Assembly: GCA_946699065.1 (NCBI GenBank)
Contig: CAMPDV010000109.1
Location: 124,001 to 188,000 of the forward strand
Source of the DNA: Loxodes magnus
Lineage: Eukaryota; Ciliophora; Karyorelictea; Loxodida; Loxodidae
DNA: 64,000 bases
Direction: 5' to 3'
Position numbers and translations under genes: made by a program. Below are positions 47,342-59,975 of the stretch, in pieces. Position 1 is the first letter of the stretch; the number at the start of each line of letters is the position of its first letter. The notes under the pieces are model-generated. The model was not told the origin of the DNA. It ran no database searches and saw only the letters and a list, made by a program, of their open reading frames with translations.

Positions 47342-48402
47342 TTTTTAATAGATCTAACTTCTAAAATGGAAACTATAAATTCATAGTTTTCTATAACTCT
47401 AAAACTAATATCATCTCTTTTTAAATCTAATTCAATGATATTCATCTCTTTAATGAAATACTACTGTCTCTTAATTCAGTTACTAATAAATTGAAGAATA
47501 GTAAACTACAAAATGAGTTGAGAAATAGATTTAAACACATTATAGTTATATTTGCAAGAATCATTTATACGAATGAATTAGTATAAGATTAACTATCTTT
47601 CACATCTATCAGCACTTTATTAACCATTATTAAGATTTTTGCTTAAATAGAAACAAAAAGAAGATAGTGAGAAAATAAAATGATCATGCTTCTTCTACTT
47701 AGTACTTCAAAATAGCATCTAAAAATATAATCTCTTTTTTGTTAAACAATCTGAATATATAAGGAAGTTTAAAAGAAAAAGCTTAAGAAATGTTCAATTT
47801 ATAATTTTTAACTAAAAGGGAATGGGAGTATGAAATATAAATAAGTACCTGCAGTTATAATACTAAATTAAAGAAGAATGCTAAAATTATAATATTACTC
47901 TTATAATTATTTGCAATAATCTTGTTTAGGCTGAATTAAGAAAAGGGACTTCTAATTCATAATTATAGTAAATAATAAAAGGTTGCATAAAGTTCTTAAA
48001 TAACTAGATTAAGCATAATTTTTGAAATAAACTTAATTTGATGTTAATGTTAGTAGCTTATGAAAATATATCAAGCATTATACATGAGTTTGGACATAAG
48101 ATTATATGATTAAGACTCTTAAAGGAAAAGTTAACTCTAAAGGAGAAAATAAATTATCCTTCATTTCTAAATTAGAATTCTTAAGTTATCAATTATATAT
48201 TTTTAGACCAATTCTGTATACTAGTAATTATGTTTCATGAAGGTATAAAAGCAAAATTCATGTTGGGACTGGTTATATTTTATGTGGCTAAGTTAATCTT
48301 TGAAGAAGTAGAAGTGATATCGATGGTTAAATGATAACGGTGAATTTAAATATGCATCTACCATTAAAATTATTTATATCAGACATATTTTTTAAATTTA
48401 TA
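47342..48402. other. Divergent intergenic region, 1.1 kb
   Basis: It separates the C2H2 gene (minus) from the COX5B gene (plus). It is AT-rich and no feature is recognisable. An ATG at 48331 is in frame with the COX5B gene, but the extra 24 residues look less like a mitochondrial presequence than the chosen start. Confidence 0.5.
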
Positions 48403-50109
48403 ATGATTAAGAGTGTCCTTGGAAGAGCTAATTCTATCTCTAAGCGCTTCTTCTTAAGCCGTCTTGGTCTTGACAGCTATTTGAAGCAAGCTAAAGGAGT
48501 TTTGGCTCACTTTAGAGAGCCTGGCCCAGCAAATTATAATCCTCATACTAATGAAATGTCAGAAACTGAACTTATGGATGAAGATGCACATGAACTCCAA
48601 ACTCACATCGTTAACAATCCCTATGACTTAGAAATCTTTGGAGGTGATATCACTACAGCCAGAAACTTTGGCACAGTTGATAATCCAGTACTTGTATTTT
48701 CGGCAAATGTTGGATGGAGATATGTCTAATGCCACGGAATGCATGACGAAGAAGAAGGTCACTCACACAGTCAAGTATGGTTTGTTTTAAGAGAAGGACC
48801 AATTCATAGATGCCATGCATGTGGACAATGCTTCAAGCTAATCAATCTTCCTGATGCAATCACACCTGAAAGTGACTATTATCAGGAACATTTCATGCCC
48901 ATTAATGAAGATGATTTTGGAGATGATGAAGACTGGATGTAGAGATGGACATGGCATAATTACACAAAGCCTTACCCAACCCTTTATCCTCACCAGAATA
49001 CTTACAGAGCATATATGCTAGTAAATAATGATGAACACGACAGAATTTTAACTGACCCAGCTTATAGAATGTAAAAATTACATCAAGGACATCAAATAGC
49101 TGATGCTCAGCACAGAGCAATGATGGATATTGAAGATAGATGGAGACTTGAAAACTTAGGAAAATTCCCAAAATCAGAATACACTAGATAAGATTACGAA
49201 GATCTAGTAACTTCAGAATTAGCAATTAGAAGACTCGACAGAATCTTCAGCAAAATTCAGCTTTTCAACAAGAGACAATTCTTGGATTTCGAAAACCATG
49301 AAAGAAGAGAGAAAAGAATGTTGGAGAAAGCTAAAAACAGATAAAATCAAATTGAAGTTATGCCAGAAAAAGAAGAAGCTGAATTACGCTTCAGAGATTA
49401 TTTCGAAACTGATTATGACTCAGAATAGGAATAGCAAAATGATTTAGGCGATTATGAAGAAATTCAAGCTTCTCAATTACTTAACTTTGATAGCTTCAGA
49501 TTTGTAGAGGAAGCAGCAGTTTTCCCTAAAGAAGGTGTAATTTCAGTATTTGATAAAAAATCCTTCAGGTTCAAACACAGAATTTGGAATGAACCAACCC
49601 ATGTATATCTAGCTAGACAAAAGAGAATGATTTCAAGATTCTTGCAAAGAAAAGCTAACGCTCCTAAATTAGATCTTGAACTTCTTAACTAGACAATCAA
49701 GAAATAGGGATTTTAGAAGGCTGTCGAAATTGCAATGCCATACAGAAATTGGCTTGTTGAAGAGGCTGTTTAGCAATACAAAGATTACTATGAAAGCGAT
49801 ACTGAGGATTTAGAGGACTTCAAATACATGTCACTCGAAGAGAAATTATCATTCGGTAGAAACTTTGTGGATTATTCAGTCACTTCTCAGAAATAGTTCC
49901 AAAACTTAACTATGGTAGGTGACTACTCACAAAACGTATTTGGTGGATTCTGGTCCAATCTAAAGCACTTATTACCTTAGGCTAAACAACTAGCTTAGTA
50001 GAAAGTTTAGGAAGAATTCAAATAGGGAGATCTAACTTATGAGAAATTCATTGAAGACCTCAAGAACTTTGAGTTGGAAAAAACCTCGGAACCAGAAAAA
50101 ATTGAATGA
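48403..50109 (+). CDS. Cytochrome c oxidase subunit 5B-like, with long ciliate-type extension
   Basis: 568 residues, one exon, TGA stop. The start MIKSVLGRANSISKRFFLSR is a basic amphipathic mitochondrial presequence. Residues about 80-145 hold the conserved COX5B fold: the entry to the zinc site YVQCHGMHDEEEGH, then QVWFVLREGPIHRCHACGQC with CFKL. Animals have a CxC at the first position; here it is CxH, and the final pair is CxxC. About 420 residues follow that are absent from animal or yeast COX5B (about 130 residues in total). They are acidic/aromatic and helical (WTWHNYTKPYPTLYPHQN; ERREKRMLEKAKNRQNQIEV). Enlarged complex IV subunits are known in ciliates, so this fits respiratory complex IV of the inner membrane. 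Confidence 0.85.
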
Positions 50110-52280
50110 GAATTTTCAAATTTTAAGTTTAAATTCTTCATTTAAAAATATATATCATATTTATGTTTCTATTTCACAATCTCCAATTTCATTTCCAAAA
50201 GAAAACCATTTTCTCACACTTTCAAATCATTATCTATATGTAACATTTAAATTACGATATTACTGCAAAGTGATTTTTTCTTGATCATACAATAGATTTA
50301 TCTCCTTCACATCTAAACTCACAATTTAATAGATCAAAATCTTTAACTTCAAGCAAGTTTCTTTAATTATACACATTTCTAGGTTACGTCATTAAGATTC
50401 TAAATTTGTTTCACTCACAAAAATACACATTTTAAGCTTCCTATAACTAAATTCTAAAAGGGTTATTGTTTAATATAATGAAAGTAAAGGAATGCTTAAC
50501 TAGTTAATATTTTTCATATTCTAAATAATTTAAACTAAGAGTCATGAAGAAATTAATAATTTACTAGGATAAGTTTCTATTATCTTATTAGCCAATTTTT
50601 ATTTGTAGTTGATAGATACAAGAAATTGGATAAACGAAATTAATAATGACAATAGATAAAAAATTAAAAGAATTAGAGAATTACGTCTAAAAAAAGTAAA
50701 ATAAAGTCTCAGAAATTATTTATATTTATGTTTTAAGGGAATTGAAAATATAGAGAAAATAACTTAATATAAATTAATTTTTGCTTGCAAGCTTTGTGGA
50801 TAAAAACTTTAACTGGGAAAGAAAATTTAAACTTATTTTATAACTCTAAAAATAAATAAAATCTTTGGGCTTACATATACAATATAATAACTGAAAAGTG
50901 TTTAGTTAATGGTTTTTTACAGTATTTTCTAACTAAATCAAAATTAAGACTTTAAAATATTAAACTAATTCTTGATTTAAATCAAGTAGAAATTACAAGA
51001 TATTGAAGTAAAGCTTAAACTCAATTTTAAATATAAAAATTATATAAATAAATGCTTCATTTTAAATTTAATTTAAAAGCATTGAACATTGTTAAAGCAT
51101 TAGTGATTTTATTATTATAATATTTAAAGAATATTTATAAGAATGTATTTATCATACTTAGTACTCTCACTTATATTAGCATTGTAACATAGTTCCTCTT
51201 TTACATTTTATGGCAATTAATCTATTTTATTATACTTTCGTTATTATTATAATACAATTATCTTTGCTTATTATTTAAGTTAGATTATCCATGCTATTCT
51301 ACAATATTTAATTAAAGAACTAAATATTTAATAATAAAGGGCTGACTACTATGAAATCTGCTTACAATCGTTAATATCCTCATATAGTTTAGATATTAGT
51401 ATGTTTATTAAGTAGTTTTAATCTTATAATTTTACTTTTCTTCATAATTACTAATAGAATACTTACTTTTAGGATCTTTGCATTACTAAAATTATCAAAG
51501 TTAGTTAGATAAAATAGTTTACATATGAAAAGCTATATTTGCTATAACTAATTTATATAACTATCTATTACATTGACTCTCTATACTTTTATCTTACAAT
51601 ATACTTAATTTAATTTATTTTTCTGTTTATAAATTATATTGTTTAAGACTGTTATTTAAATGAATAATATATGGCTAATTAGCTTTCTTAGAGGATTAAT
51701 TAATCATATCTTTATTGGTCGAAAAGCTATTAAATATATTAAGTAACTTCCTTTATATTAATATTTTTGGAAAATTTCTATTGTTCTGTATAGATATTTC
51801 CATTCTTAGTTTAGATTCGTTGCTTTAGAAGTATGATAATTTAATTACCTTTCAAATATCTCTAAATTAAGATTTTTTCTTGCATTCTTTTTCTATGGAT
51901 AAAGAATTTCACTTTTGCTATTAAGATTTATTATTGATCTAGCTGTCTAAAATTAAGAAAAATTTCATTTCATTTATATTTTCTTTGGCTATAAACTTTC
52001 GATTTATGTTTATAAATTAAGTTTACATTTCCCTTTTTCCCTTCTTTAGCCTAACTTTACTTATTTCTAAATTTTCTTTAGATAGTAAAAGGATGAGTTT
52101 TGTCAACTCTTTACTGATTAAATGTTTGGTTAATTAAGAACTAACGAATGGCTTTTTGTATTATCTTGCTTACATTAGCATTCTTTTTCTTTGTGATTAA
52201 ACTTCTCTTTATTATGAATTTTTTCTTTCTTCTCTTTATTCTATTTAAAGTGTTATTATCTATCTAGAATAAAAGTAAAA
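50110..52280. other. Long AT-rich intergenic region, 2.2 kb
   Basis: No protein-like frame, RNA gene or repeat family member was recognised. The word TAAAGCATT occurs at 51093. Confidence 0.5.
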
Positions 52281-54323
52281 ATGTCGTCTATGCGAGGCTT
52301 AACAATGTTTATATCAGATATAAGAAGTTGTTAAAATAAAGAGGCAGAAGTAAGAAGAATTGAGAAAGAAATGGCCAAAATTAGAGTAAAATTTTCAGGT
52401 ACCAAAACCTTATCTGGCTATGATAGAAAAAAATACGTCTGAAAAATGCTTTATATGCATATGTTAGGCTATGAAGTTGATTTTGGACACTAAGTCGCTA
52501 TTGGACTTATGTCTAGTACTAAGTTTAGTGAAAAATATGCAGGATATATGTCGGCCATTTTACTAGTTAAGCAAGATAGTGAACACTTCAAGAACGCTAT
52601 TTATTCAATCAGAAGTGATCTAATTTCAGGATCTGATCTGTTCATGTCTCTTGCTCTATCGTTAGTTGCTCATAACTCTAATGAAGAACTTATGCTTTAG
52701 GTAGATAGAGAGGTATCTAACATGGCAGTAAAGTATAATTCCTAAAACATTACTAAGAAATCCCTTGCTTGCCTTTCTCGCCTATATAAATAAAACAAAT
52801 CTTTAATAAATGCTTAATAATGGGCTCCTCATTTTTCTGCTTTGTTGGATAATAAATCCCCAGGACTGTTGCTAGCAACATGTGGCCTTTTAGACGTAAT
52901 AATGCAAACAGAAGGATCGTAGGATTACGTTTGTACGCAAAGTAAGTTAGTCAATATAATAACCAGATTGGTAATGAACAAAGATGTAACCAATGACTAT
53001 TTATACTATGGAACACCTGCTCCTTGGCTTTAAATAAAAGTCTTAAAGCTATTGCAGAGCTTTAGTCCTCCTACAGGAAATTATGAATTACAAAATATTT
53101 CTGATGTACTCCATAAAATTTTAACTCGAACAGAAGTAACAAAATCAGTAAATAAAAATAATTCTGATCATGGTGTTTTGTTCGAAGCAATAAATTTGAT
53201 AATAAAGTGAAAAAATTCCTCATTAGAGCAAGATTTATAGAACAAAGCTAAGGAAATGCTCAATAAATTTATAGCTGTAAAAGAGCCTAATGTAAGATAC
53301 TTAGGATTAGAAGGTATGACTAAACTAGCAGAAGGTGATCAAAATCCATGGGATTTAATTAATGGAAAAATAGAAGTAGTGATGGTTAGCTTGAGAGATA
53401 ATGATATCTGTATAAGAAGAAGGGCTTTAGATTTACTGTACTGCATTACAACTTAGGAGCATAGCTAATTTGTTGTTGAAGAGTTACTTTTCTATCTTGA
53501 GCAACATGCAAACTATGATATTAAAGAAGAACTAGTTCTTAAAATTGCTATTTTGGCTGAAAAATATGCTACTGATTTTAATTGGTATATTGATATTGCA
53601 ATAAGACTTATTGTTTTAGCGGGAGATTTTGTATCTAATGATGTCTGGTTTAGAATTGTTCAAGTAGTAACAGGTTTTGGAGAAGAATCGAATGCCAACG
53701 TTTAAAAATATGCTGCTCAAAAAGTTTTTGCCGCTCTGTAAAATCCTAATGTCCACGAAATGCTAGTTAAATTAGGAGCATACATTCTTGCTGAATTTGG
53801 TATTATGCTACAAGATGTAAAGCAACCTTATGAACTTTTGGAATCTCTTTAGAAACATTTGAATGTAGTTTCAAATGAAACTTTAGCAATGCTAATTTCT
53901 TCATTCGCTAAATTTCTCAATACCTTCCCTGAACTATAAGATTACATACTGCCTATTTTTGACTAATATGCTACTCATTGAGATGCTGATGTCTAGCAGC
54001 GTTGTGTAGAATATCTAAACCTTGCTCAGTAATAAAATCTAAGATCAGTTATTTTCGAACCCATGCCATGCTACAAAGAAGATATTAAAAGTAATAATAT
54101 TTTGCTTAGAAGGATGACTCAAATAACACAAAAAACCTATGTATAAAACGAATAAGCTATTCAATAATAGATCAAACCTGTTTAGGAATAATAGATAGAA
54201 GAACAATACTAGGAATAACCTTAATAGCAGTCCTACTAATAGGCATAACCTTATATTTAGCAATAACCCTAGACAACCTTTCAATCATCAGTAAACTAGC
54301 AAGCAAATCTGTTAGATTTTTGA
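52281..54323 (+). CDS. AP-2 complex alpha-adaptin trunk, ear domain absent
   Basis: 680 residues, one exon. The start [18 protein letters not shown] followed by [19 protein letters not shown] and [20 protein letters not shown] is diagnostic of alpha-adaptin of the clathrin adaptor AP-2. The helical solenoid continues through [15 protein letters not shown] ([19 protein letters not shown]), [19 protein letters not shown] and [20 protein letters not shown]. After a Gln-rich hinge (about 610-670, EQQIEEQYQEQPQQQ) it stops at TGA after QQANLLDF. Usual alpha-adaptins have about 900-1000 residues with a two-part appendage that recruits accessory proteins; none is present here. The terminal NLLDF is only loosely like a clathrin box. 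Role: endocytic cargo and membrane recognition. Confidence 0.9.
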
Positions 54324-54545
54324 GTTATATCACTTGAGTACATTTATTTAACTTTTCTCTTAAGTAATTTTTTAAATTATTTATATTTATCAAAACATAT
54401 TAAATAATTAGTATTATTGAAAACGATTATGCAAATTTAAATTGGCTATATCAAATCAGATGCTTATAAGTTGAGTTAATTTTAGGTAAATGAATTTTAG
54501 AAAAAATAGCTTTATTTAATCTAATGTATTTTGACTTTATCTTGT

Positions 54546-55380
54546 TCAAAGATCTGATTTTCTGGGTTTCTTTCTCTTATCCATTCTTTTACCGTCTACA
54601 ACTACATTTTCCATCTTTACGTTTGGATTGTTGGTCAAACCTTCTAGTCCAGTCTTTTATTTAGGTTCTTCTTCATCATAATCTTCATAATCTTCATCAA
54701 GTTTTGCCATCTCTTTTCTGTATTTTTCCCACATAGCCCACCATGTATGCATATTTGCAGGTTTATTCCCTTTTACTAGAGAACTTCATGCTTTAGACTT
54801 TTCAAGCTTATCTAAGTTGATAGTTATATGACCCACAGAAGTAAATTAGTATGTACTATTTTAAGTATTTATTTTACTGCTCAGAAATAGATCCAAATTA
54901 AGAGCAAACTTTTAAGACGATATTGTACATTTAGCTGTGAATGTCAATCTTTCTTCCTTAATATCTACCATTTCATCAGTAATTTCTAAGCACCCTAATA
55001 TAATCATAATTACCTGGAGCATCTAATCTGTGAGCAAATTTAACATCAATAAATACTGTGTCAGGACTCTATGCCCATTAAAAGGCAGGCTTGATGACTT
55101 AGATTGATTTTTCAATTAGCAAAGAATTTTCAACTTTATCCAAATGTTTTCTAATCGTGTTTATCTTTTCCATAACATTCTCTTTCACATCAACTTCAGG
55201 ATAAGCTTTAATAACTTAAATCGACAAATCATACCAACCTTTCTCAATAAGCGATGGAATGCAGTCTGGATCGACTGCCCTTGGATCTTTTAGGCCCTAT
55301 TCTTAAGTTTATGGACACTAGCAGTTAAAGAGTGCTATAAAGTTTATTGCAATTAAGAATTGAATGTAATATCTGTTCAT
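54546..55380 (-). CDS. ER-type secreted CS (p23-like) domain protein
   Basis: 271 residues from exons 55380-55014 and 54994-54546. Signal peptide MNRYYIQFLIAINFIALFNC is followed by a short Cys-containing segment and a helical part (VMEKINTIRKHLDKVENS). A CS fold follows: AFQWAQSPDTVFIDVKFAHR, the strand LEITDEMVDIKEERLTFTAK, LNLDLFLSSKIN, VGHITINLDKLEKSKAWSSL and a following WWAMWEKYRKEMAK. CS domains are Hsp90 co-chaperone-like modules. The acidic then basic tail ends KPRKSDL, close to KDEL-type ER retrieval signals, so an ER-lumen co-chaperone is a good inference. The stop is TGA. Confidence 0.75.
54995..55013 (-). other. Predicted 19-nt intron in the CS-domain gene
   Basis: On the minus strand gtaattatgattatattag has GT-AG ends. 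Removing it joins ...HRLDAPG to CLEITDEMVDI and restores the CS-domain strand order. Retained, it would shift the frame and put two TGAs in tandem soon after. Confidence 0.7.
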
Positions 55381-57008
55381 GTTAGCACGTGTATAGATAT
55401 TTATTTTTAATTAATTCTCTTTAAATCTATTTATACTCAACATCTAATTTACCTTTTATCTTCTATTTTTCTTATACTATTCTATATAATTCAATCTACT
55501 ATATTATATTAATTGTATCTTAGTGTAGAGATACTATTGATTACATATCAGCTTTATTTTCTTATATTTCTGCTTATAAGTATTCAATCTAACTTAATTT
55601 AACTAAAATTTCTCCTTAAAAGTATATTAATATTTTCTGTTAATACCACAGATCCTTTTTTAGAATTAATGCTCCAATTAATTATGCATCATTCTATTTT
55701 TATTACGATAATATGCTTATATTAGGATAATTATATTGATAGTCTCTTTTTAGCAAAACTGCTAATTATTTCCTATATTGCTCTATTTTAATAGTATGCT
55801 AATGCTTTATCATTTATTGTATGATTTTAGCTAGACTTGCTAAATTTAATCCTAAGTTTTCTATATAATATAGAGAGTATTAGTAATAATAATAATTTCA
55901 CTCTACTAACAAAAGAAGCAACTATAAGGGGAAATAATGATTGTAAGGATTAATAATAATTAAATAAACATAATGCTTAGAATTTAAATAGTCCCTTACA
56001 GTTCTTTATAATAGCTAGCTTATAATTATCTAGCTTTATCTTAGAATCACTAGAGTCAAAGCTTAATTTTAAATATAGAAGTATCTAATTAATTAGTTAA
56101 GAGAAATAAGAGGTCATTCATATGGATTTATCTACATAGCATATACAATTATTTTTAAATTTTTTCAAGGAATCATTGGAAAACAAATATACCAAATTTT
56201 TTTTTAGTAAAAGAAACAGAATTTTAGTCTATAGTAATATGATTGGTTTTAATAATCTGAATATGATGTCTAATGATATAAGGTGAGAAGCATTTCAGTT
56301 TAGTAGTGATAAAGTTGAAATAAGTGTAAATAAAGCTGAGGAAATAAAATAATGCATTTTGTAGATCCAAAAAGTAGCAAAATCCATATATATAAGATAT
56401 TAAAGCAAGGAAATAGAATTATTTTTAGATTAAGAATAAAAGAATTAATATCAAGATGGTTGATTATATTTGAAGCTTATCCATACAATTCTAGAAAGAT
56501 ATAACTTTAGTTTCAAAACTATAATACTCATTTATTATTAACTAACTTAAATTAATAATCATCATTAGTAAAGCATCCTTGCAAAAATTTTAATTTAATA
56601 CCCAGTTTTAATATTTATATCTCTAATAACTAACTAAAGCTTTACTTTATTACGTTTTAGATATTTACTAGTTTTTCTCAGATTATAAGTAATATACTAA
56701 CAATAAGCCTTTGCAGCCTATATATATGATAACAAGCACACTATTAAAATAAGATTAATGTCTAACAACTTAATGAATCATCTTAGTGATTTAATAGAAA
56801 TGGTATAATTTCTTAATTAGATTTCTAGATAAGTAATATTTTAGACTTGCTGATTATATGGGTTATTCTAGTATCTTAAAAACTAAATTAAATTATAATT
56901 GATTAGTTATGATGAAATGCTTTTGTTATGAAAGGAAAAGAAAACTTAATAATTATCTTGTAATTTTAGTGAAAAAGTAATTAAAAGTGCTACTTTAAAA
57001 ATCAAAAA
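55381..57008. other. Divergent intergenic region, 1.6 kb
   Basis: It lies between the CS-domain gene (minus) and the RING-like gene (plus). It is AT-rich with no recognisable gene. Confidence 0.5.
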
Positions 57009-59975
57009 ATGGATAGAAACTGTGATTTCAAAACAGATTCAATACCATGTACTAATAAGGCAGATAATTAAATTCAACTTGCTTGTGGACATGTATTTTG
57101 CTAAGCACATTGAAAAGCTTAGTGGATTGAAGTAAGATAAGAGATACATGAGTAAGTAAACAACAGTTAATTTAATCAAAGCTAATAAAATTAAAACATG
57201 TAGAATAATTTTCCTTGCAATTAGGAACATGTTACTCAATTATCAGAGTAACAAAAGGATTTGCTTAATCAAATTATATTAAAATATTTTGATTAAGAAT
57301 AGTCCGAATATTTTAGTTCGTCCCAATTACTAATGAGCTCATAGAAGTTTAAATAACCAACTTTACAAGAAATGATGCAAATAAAAAATAATCTTTAATA
57401 GCAAATCTATTAGCAGTAGCAATAAATTAAATAACTGTAAGCTTCTAAAGAAAATAATTAAGAGACATTTTAAATAAATTAGCTAAATCAATAGGTTATG
57501 ACATTAACTACATAACTAAATAACAAGGAATAAGAGATTCAATAGCTTAAGTAAATCTAGAAATAAAGTCCAATATATTCAAGTTAAGAATAAAATAACT
57601 AAACAAATTTACTCAACCAGATTAATTAAGCTAATTCAAATCTCTAAGAATAAATATCTTAAAGAGACAAAGAAATTTGATTATTAAAAGGAAAGCTTTA
57701 AGAAGTTGGAGCTGAAAAAGAAAAGTAAAAGGTAGAATTTGAAAGATAAGAAATGATATTAAAATCTCAAATTCAAGAATCTAACAACTAGCGTCAATAA
57801 GTGGTAGATAAAAATGATTTTTCTTAATAATAATTCTAATAGATAGTAGATAAAAAAGAAAATATAGAAAAAGACTTTTTAAGCTTACAGCAGTAGTTTT
57901 AAAAGATTTAGAAAGAAAATAAGGAATTTAGTGTTAAATATTTCGAAATTTGCTAAGAAAGAGATAATCTTACTAAATAGTTATAAAACTAAAAGACATA
58001 ATATACAACTCCAGGGCCTGTTACAAGCAACATTCAAGAAATACTTAGTTAAAACTAAAATTTGGTTGAAAAAACAAGTGAATAAGAAGTTACGATATAA
58101 ACATACGAAAATTGGATTAAAGTTTTAAAATAAGAAATATAAGAGAAAGATGAAAAGATTAGAAATGAATAGGATCGATTTTTAAAATATGAATAAGAAA
58201 ACGTTAAAAATAGCGAAAAGCTATAATAAAGATGCAATGAAAAAATTTAAGAAATTTAAAGTAAGGATCAAAAGATAATGAATTTAGATCTAGTTTAAAA
58301 CAATCTAGAGAAAAACTTACTTGAATACAGAAGCGAGCAAAGGAAATGAAAGCTAAAAGAGAGAGAATAAGTAAAATAACTTGAGCTATAAAAAGAAGAA
58401 ATTATAAATTTAAAGTAAGAAGATTAAAAAAATAAGTTTGAAAATTAAAAATTGGAAGCAGATATTAATTCTAAAGTATAAGAAAATGAGACTTTAAAAA
58501 GCAAAGTTAAATTCCTTGAAGAAATTAATTAAAAACTTTAGTAAGAAGTTAACTAATAAAGAATTAATTTGACAACGTAATTATAGTAAGGTGAATATAT
58601 ATAGCAACTATAAAACAATCTGCAAGAATTTTAGTAGATCATTAATTAGTAAAGCTAGGTTTAATAACAGTATTAAGGAGAAATAGCAAAGGCTAATTAT
58701 GAAAAAAATTAGTTGAAAGGCCATATAGCTAACTATAATATAGCTAACAATTCTTTATAAGAGGAAAACAGAAAACTTAAGGCTGATTTTTAAGAAAAGA
58801 AAAAGGAGGCTGAAGAATAAATTTAGAAAATACAAAAAAATAAATTTAAAATTAAGAACTTAAAGAATAAAATTTAAGAAATTTCTAAATAAGGTTTGTA
58901 GTAGCCTCTGCCTCATTTAAAAGTAGAGGAACTAGTTCCTATTTTTCCACCTTAGGAATGTATAATTCCAAATTGTGTCAATAAAAGCTTAGCAAGTCTT
59001 TAATGTAACAATATCATTTGCAATACTCATTTATTATAGTACATTGAAATTTAGACGCAAGGATATGTAGTTGCTAGTACAAATGAGCCAGGATTTTAAA
59101 TACCTTGCAAAATGCCTGGTTGTGATAATTCTCATTTTCTAACTTAAGAAAATATAATGTGAGCATGTGGATAAAGCTTCGAAAAGTTCTTTAGGTTCGC
59201 CTAACTGAGAAACAAATTCGTTTATTAGAAAGAAAACTAATTTTGTACTGGAGGAACATGCAAATAGAATAAAACTAAGTTTTTTAAAAGAAATTGTAAC
59301 TGTACTGATGATGTTTGTGTGGAATGTGCAATAGAGGTAATTTTACCCGCTTTTAAATGCTGTTCAAAAGCTTGTGAAAAGTTCTTAGATCAAGAATAGA
59401 TTGACTGCTTAACTTTACTAAAGGAGGCCGTTTTAAGAATGAACTAAACTCTTTCCACCTTAGGAAACTTTAGAAATACTTTATAAACGCTTTCCTAGAG
59501 AGAATAATGTGCTATATGCAAATAATAGCATCCAAAAACTTAAATGATAAATTTAACTTGTGGCCACTATGCAAATACAAAGGAAATGGCTAATTTTGTA
59601 ATATCGAAAGTATAGCAAAATCTAATAAGTGAGAGGGATATATCTTGCGAAATTTGCAAAAAAGCTATAGATTAAAATATTATAAAGCAAGTTACTGATA
59701 ATTAAACATACTAAAACATTGTTTAATAGAGATTCTTAAGTCGACCAGTTTCGAATACATTTCATCAAAACTCAAATAACATGAACTTTAATTTTTAAAA
59801 TCAACAGATATAAATGAATAACACTTATGCAGTTGTAAGTTGCCAAAACTGTAGGAACTAGTAGGCAATTTAATCAAAAAATGGTATTTCATTATGCTTC
59901 TAGTGCCAAAATTACATATGCGCATTATGTGGAAACGGTAAATAGAATGGAAGATGTCCTAAATGCAATATCTGA
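57009..59975 (+). CDS. Zinc-rich (RING/RBR-like) coiled-coil protein
   Basis: 988 residues, one exon, TGA stop after CPKCNI. The N-terminus has a Cys/His cluster (NCDFKTDSIPCTNKADNQIQ then LACGHVFCQAHWKAQW), like a degenerate RING or B-box, with both Trp encoded by TGA. Residues about 100-640 are Gln/Glu/Lys coiled coil. The C-terminal third is packed with zinc-ligand pairs: CIIPNCVNKSLASLQCNN, PCKMPGCDNSHFLTQENIMW, ACGQ, RNCNCTDDVCVECAIEVILP, FKCCSKACEKF, CAICKQQHPKTQMINLTCGH, CEICKKAI and finally CFQCQNYICALCGNGKQNGR with CPKC. The CxxC...CGH...CxxC layout suggests a RING-type E3 ligase of TRIAD/RBR flavour, but no canonical RING2 Cys can be assigned. Substrate unknown. Confidence 0.75.

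Noticed and set aside
54045..54284. Minus-strand Leu/Phe-rich frame
   Set aside because: It is antisense to the Gln-rich hinge of alpha-adaptin; CAA/TAA/CAG codons read backwards give Leu-rich strings.
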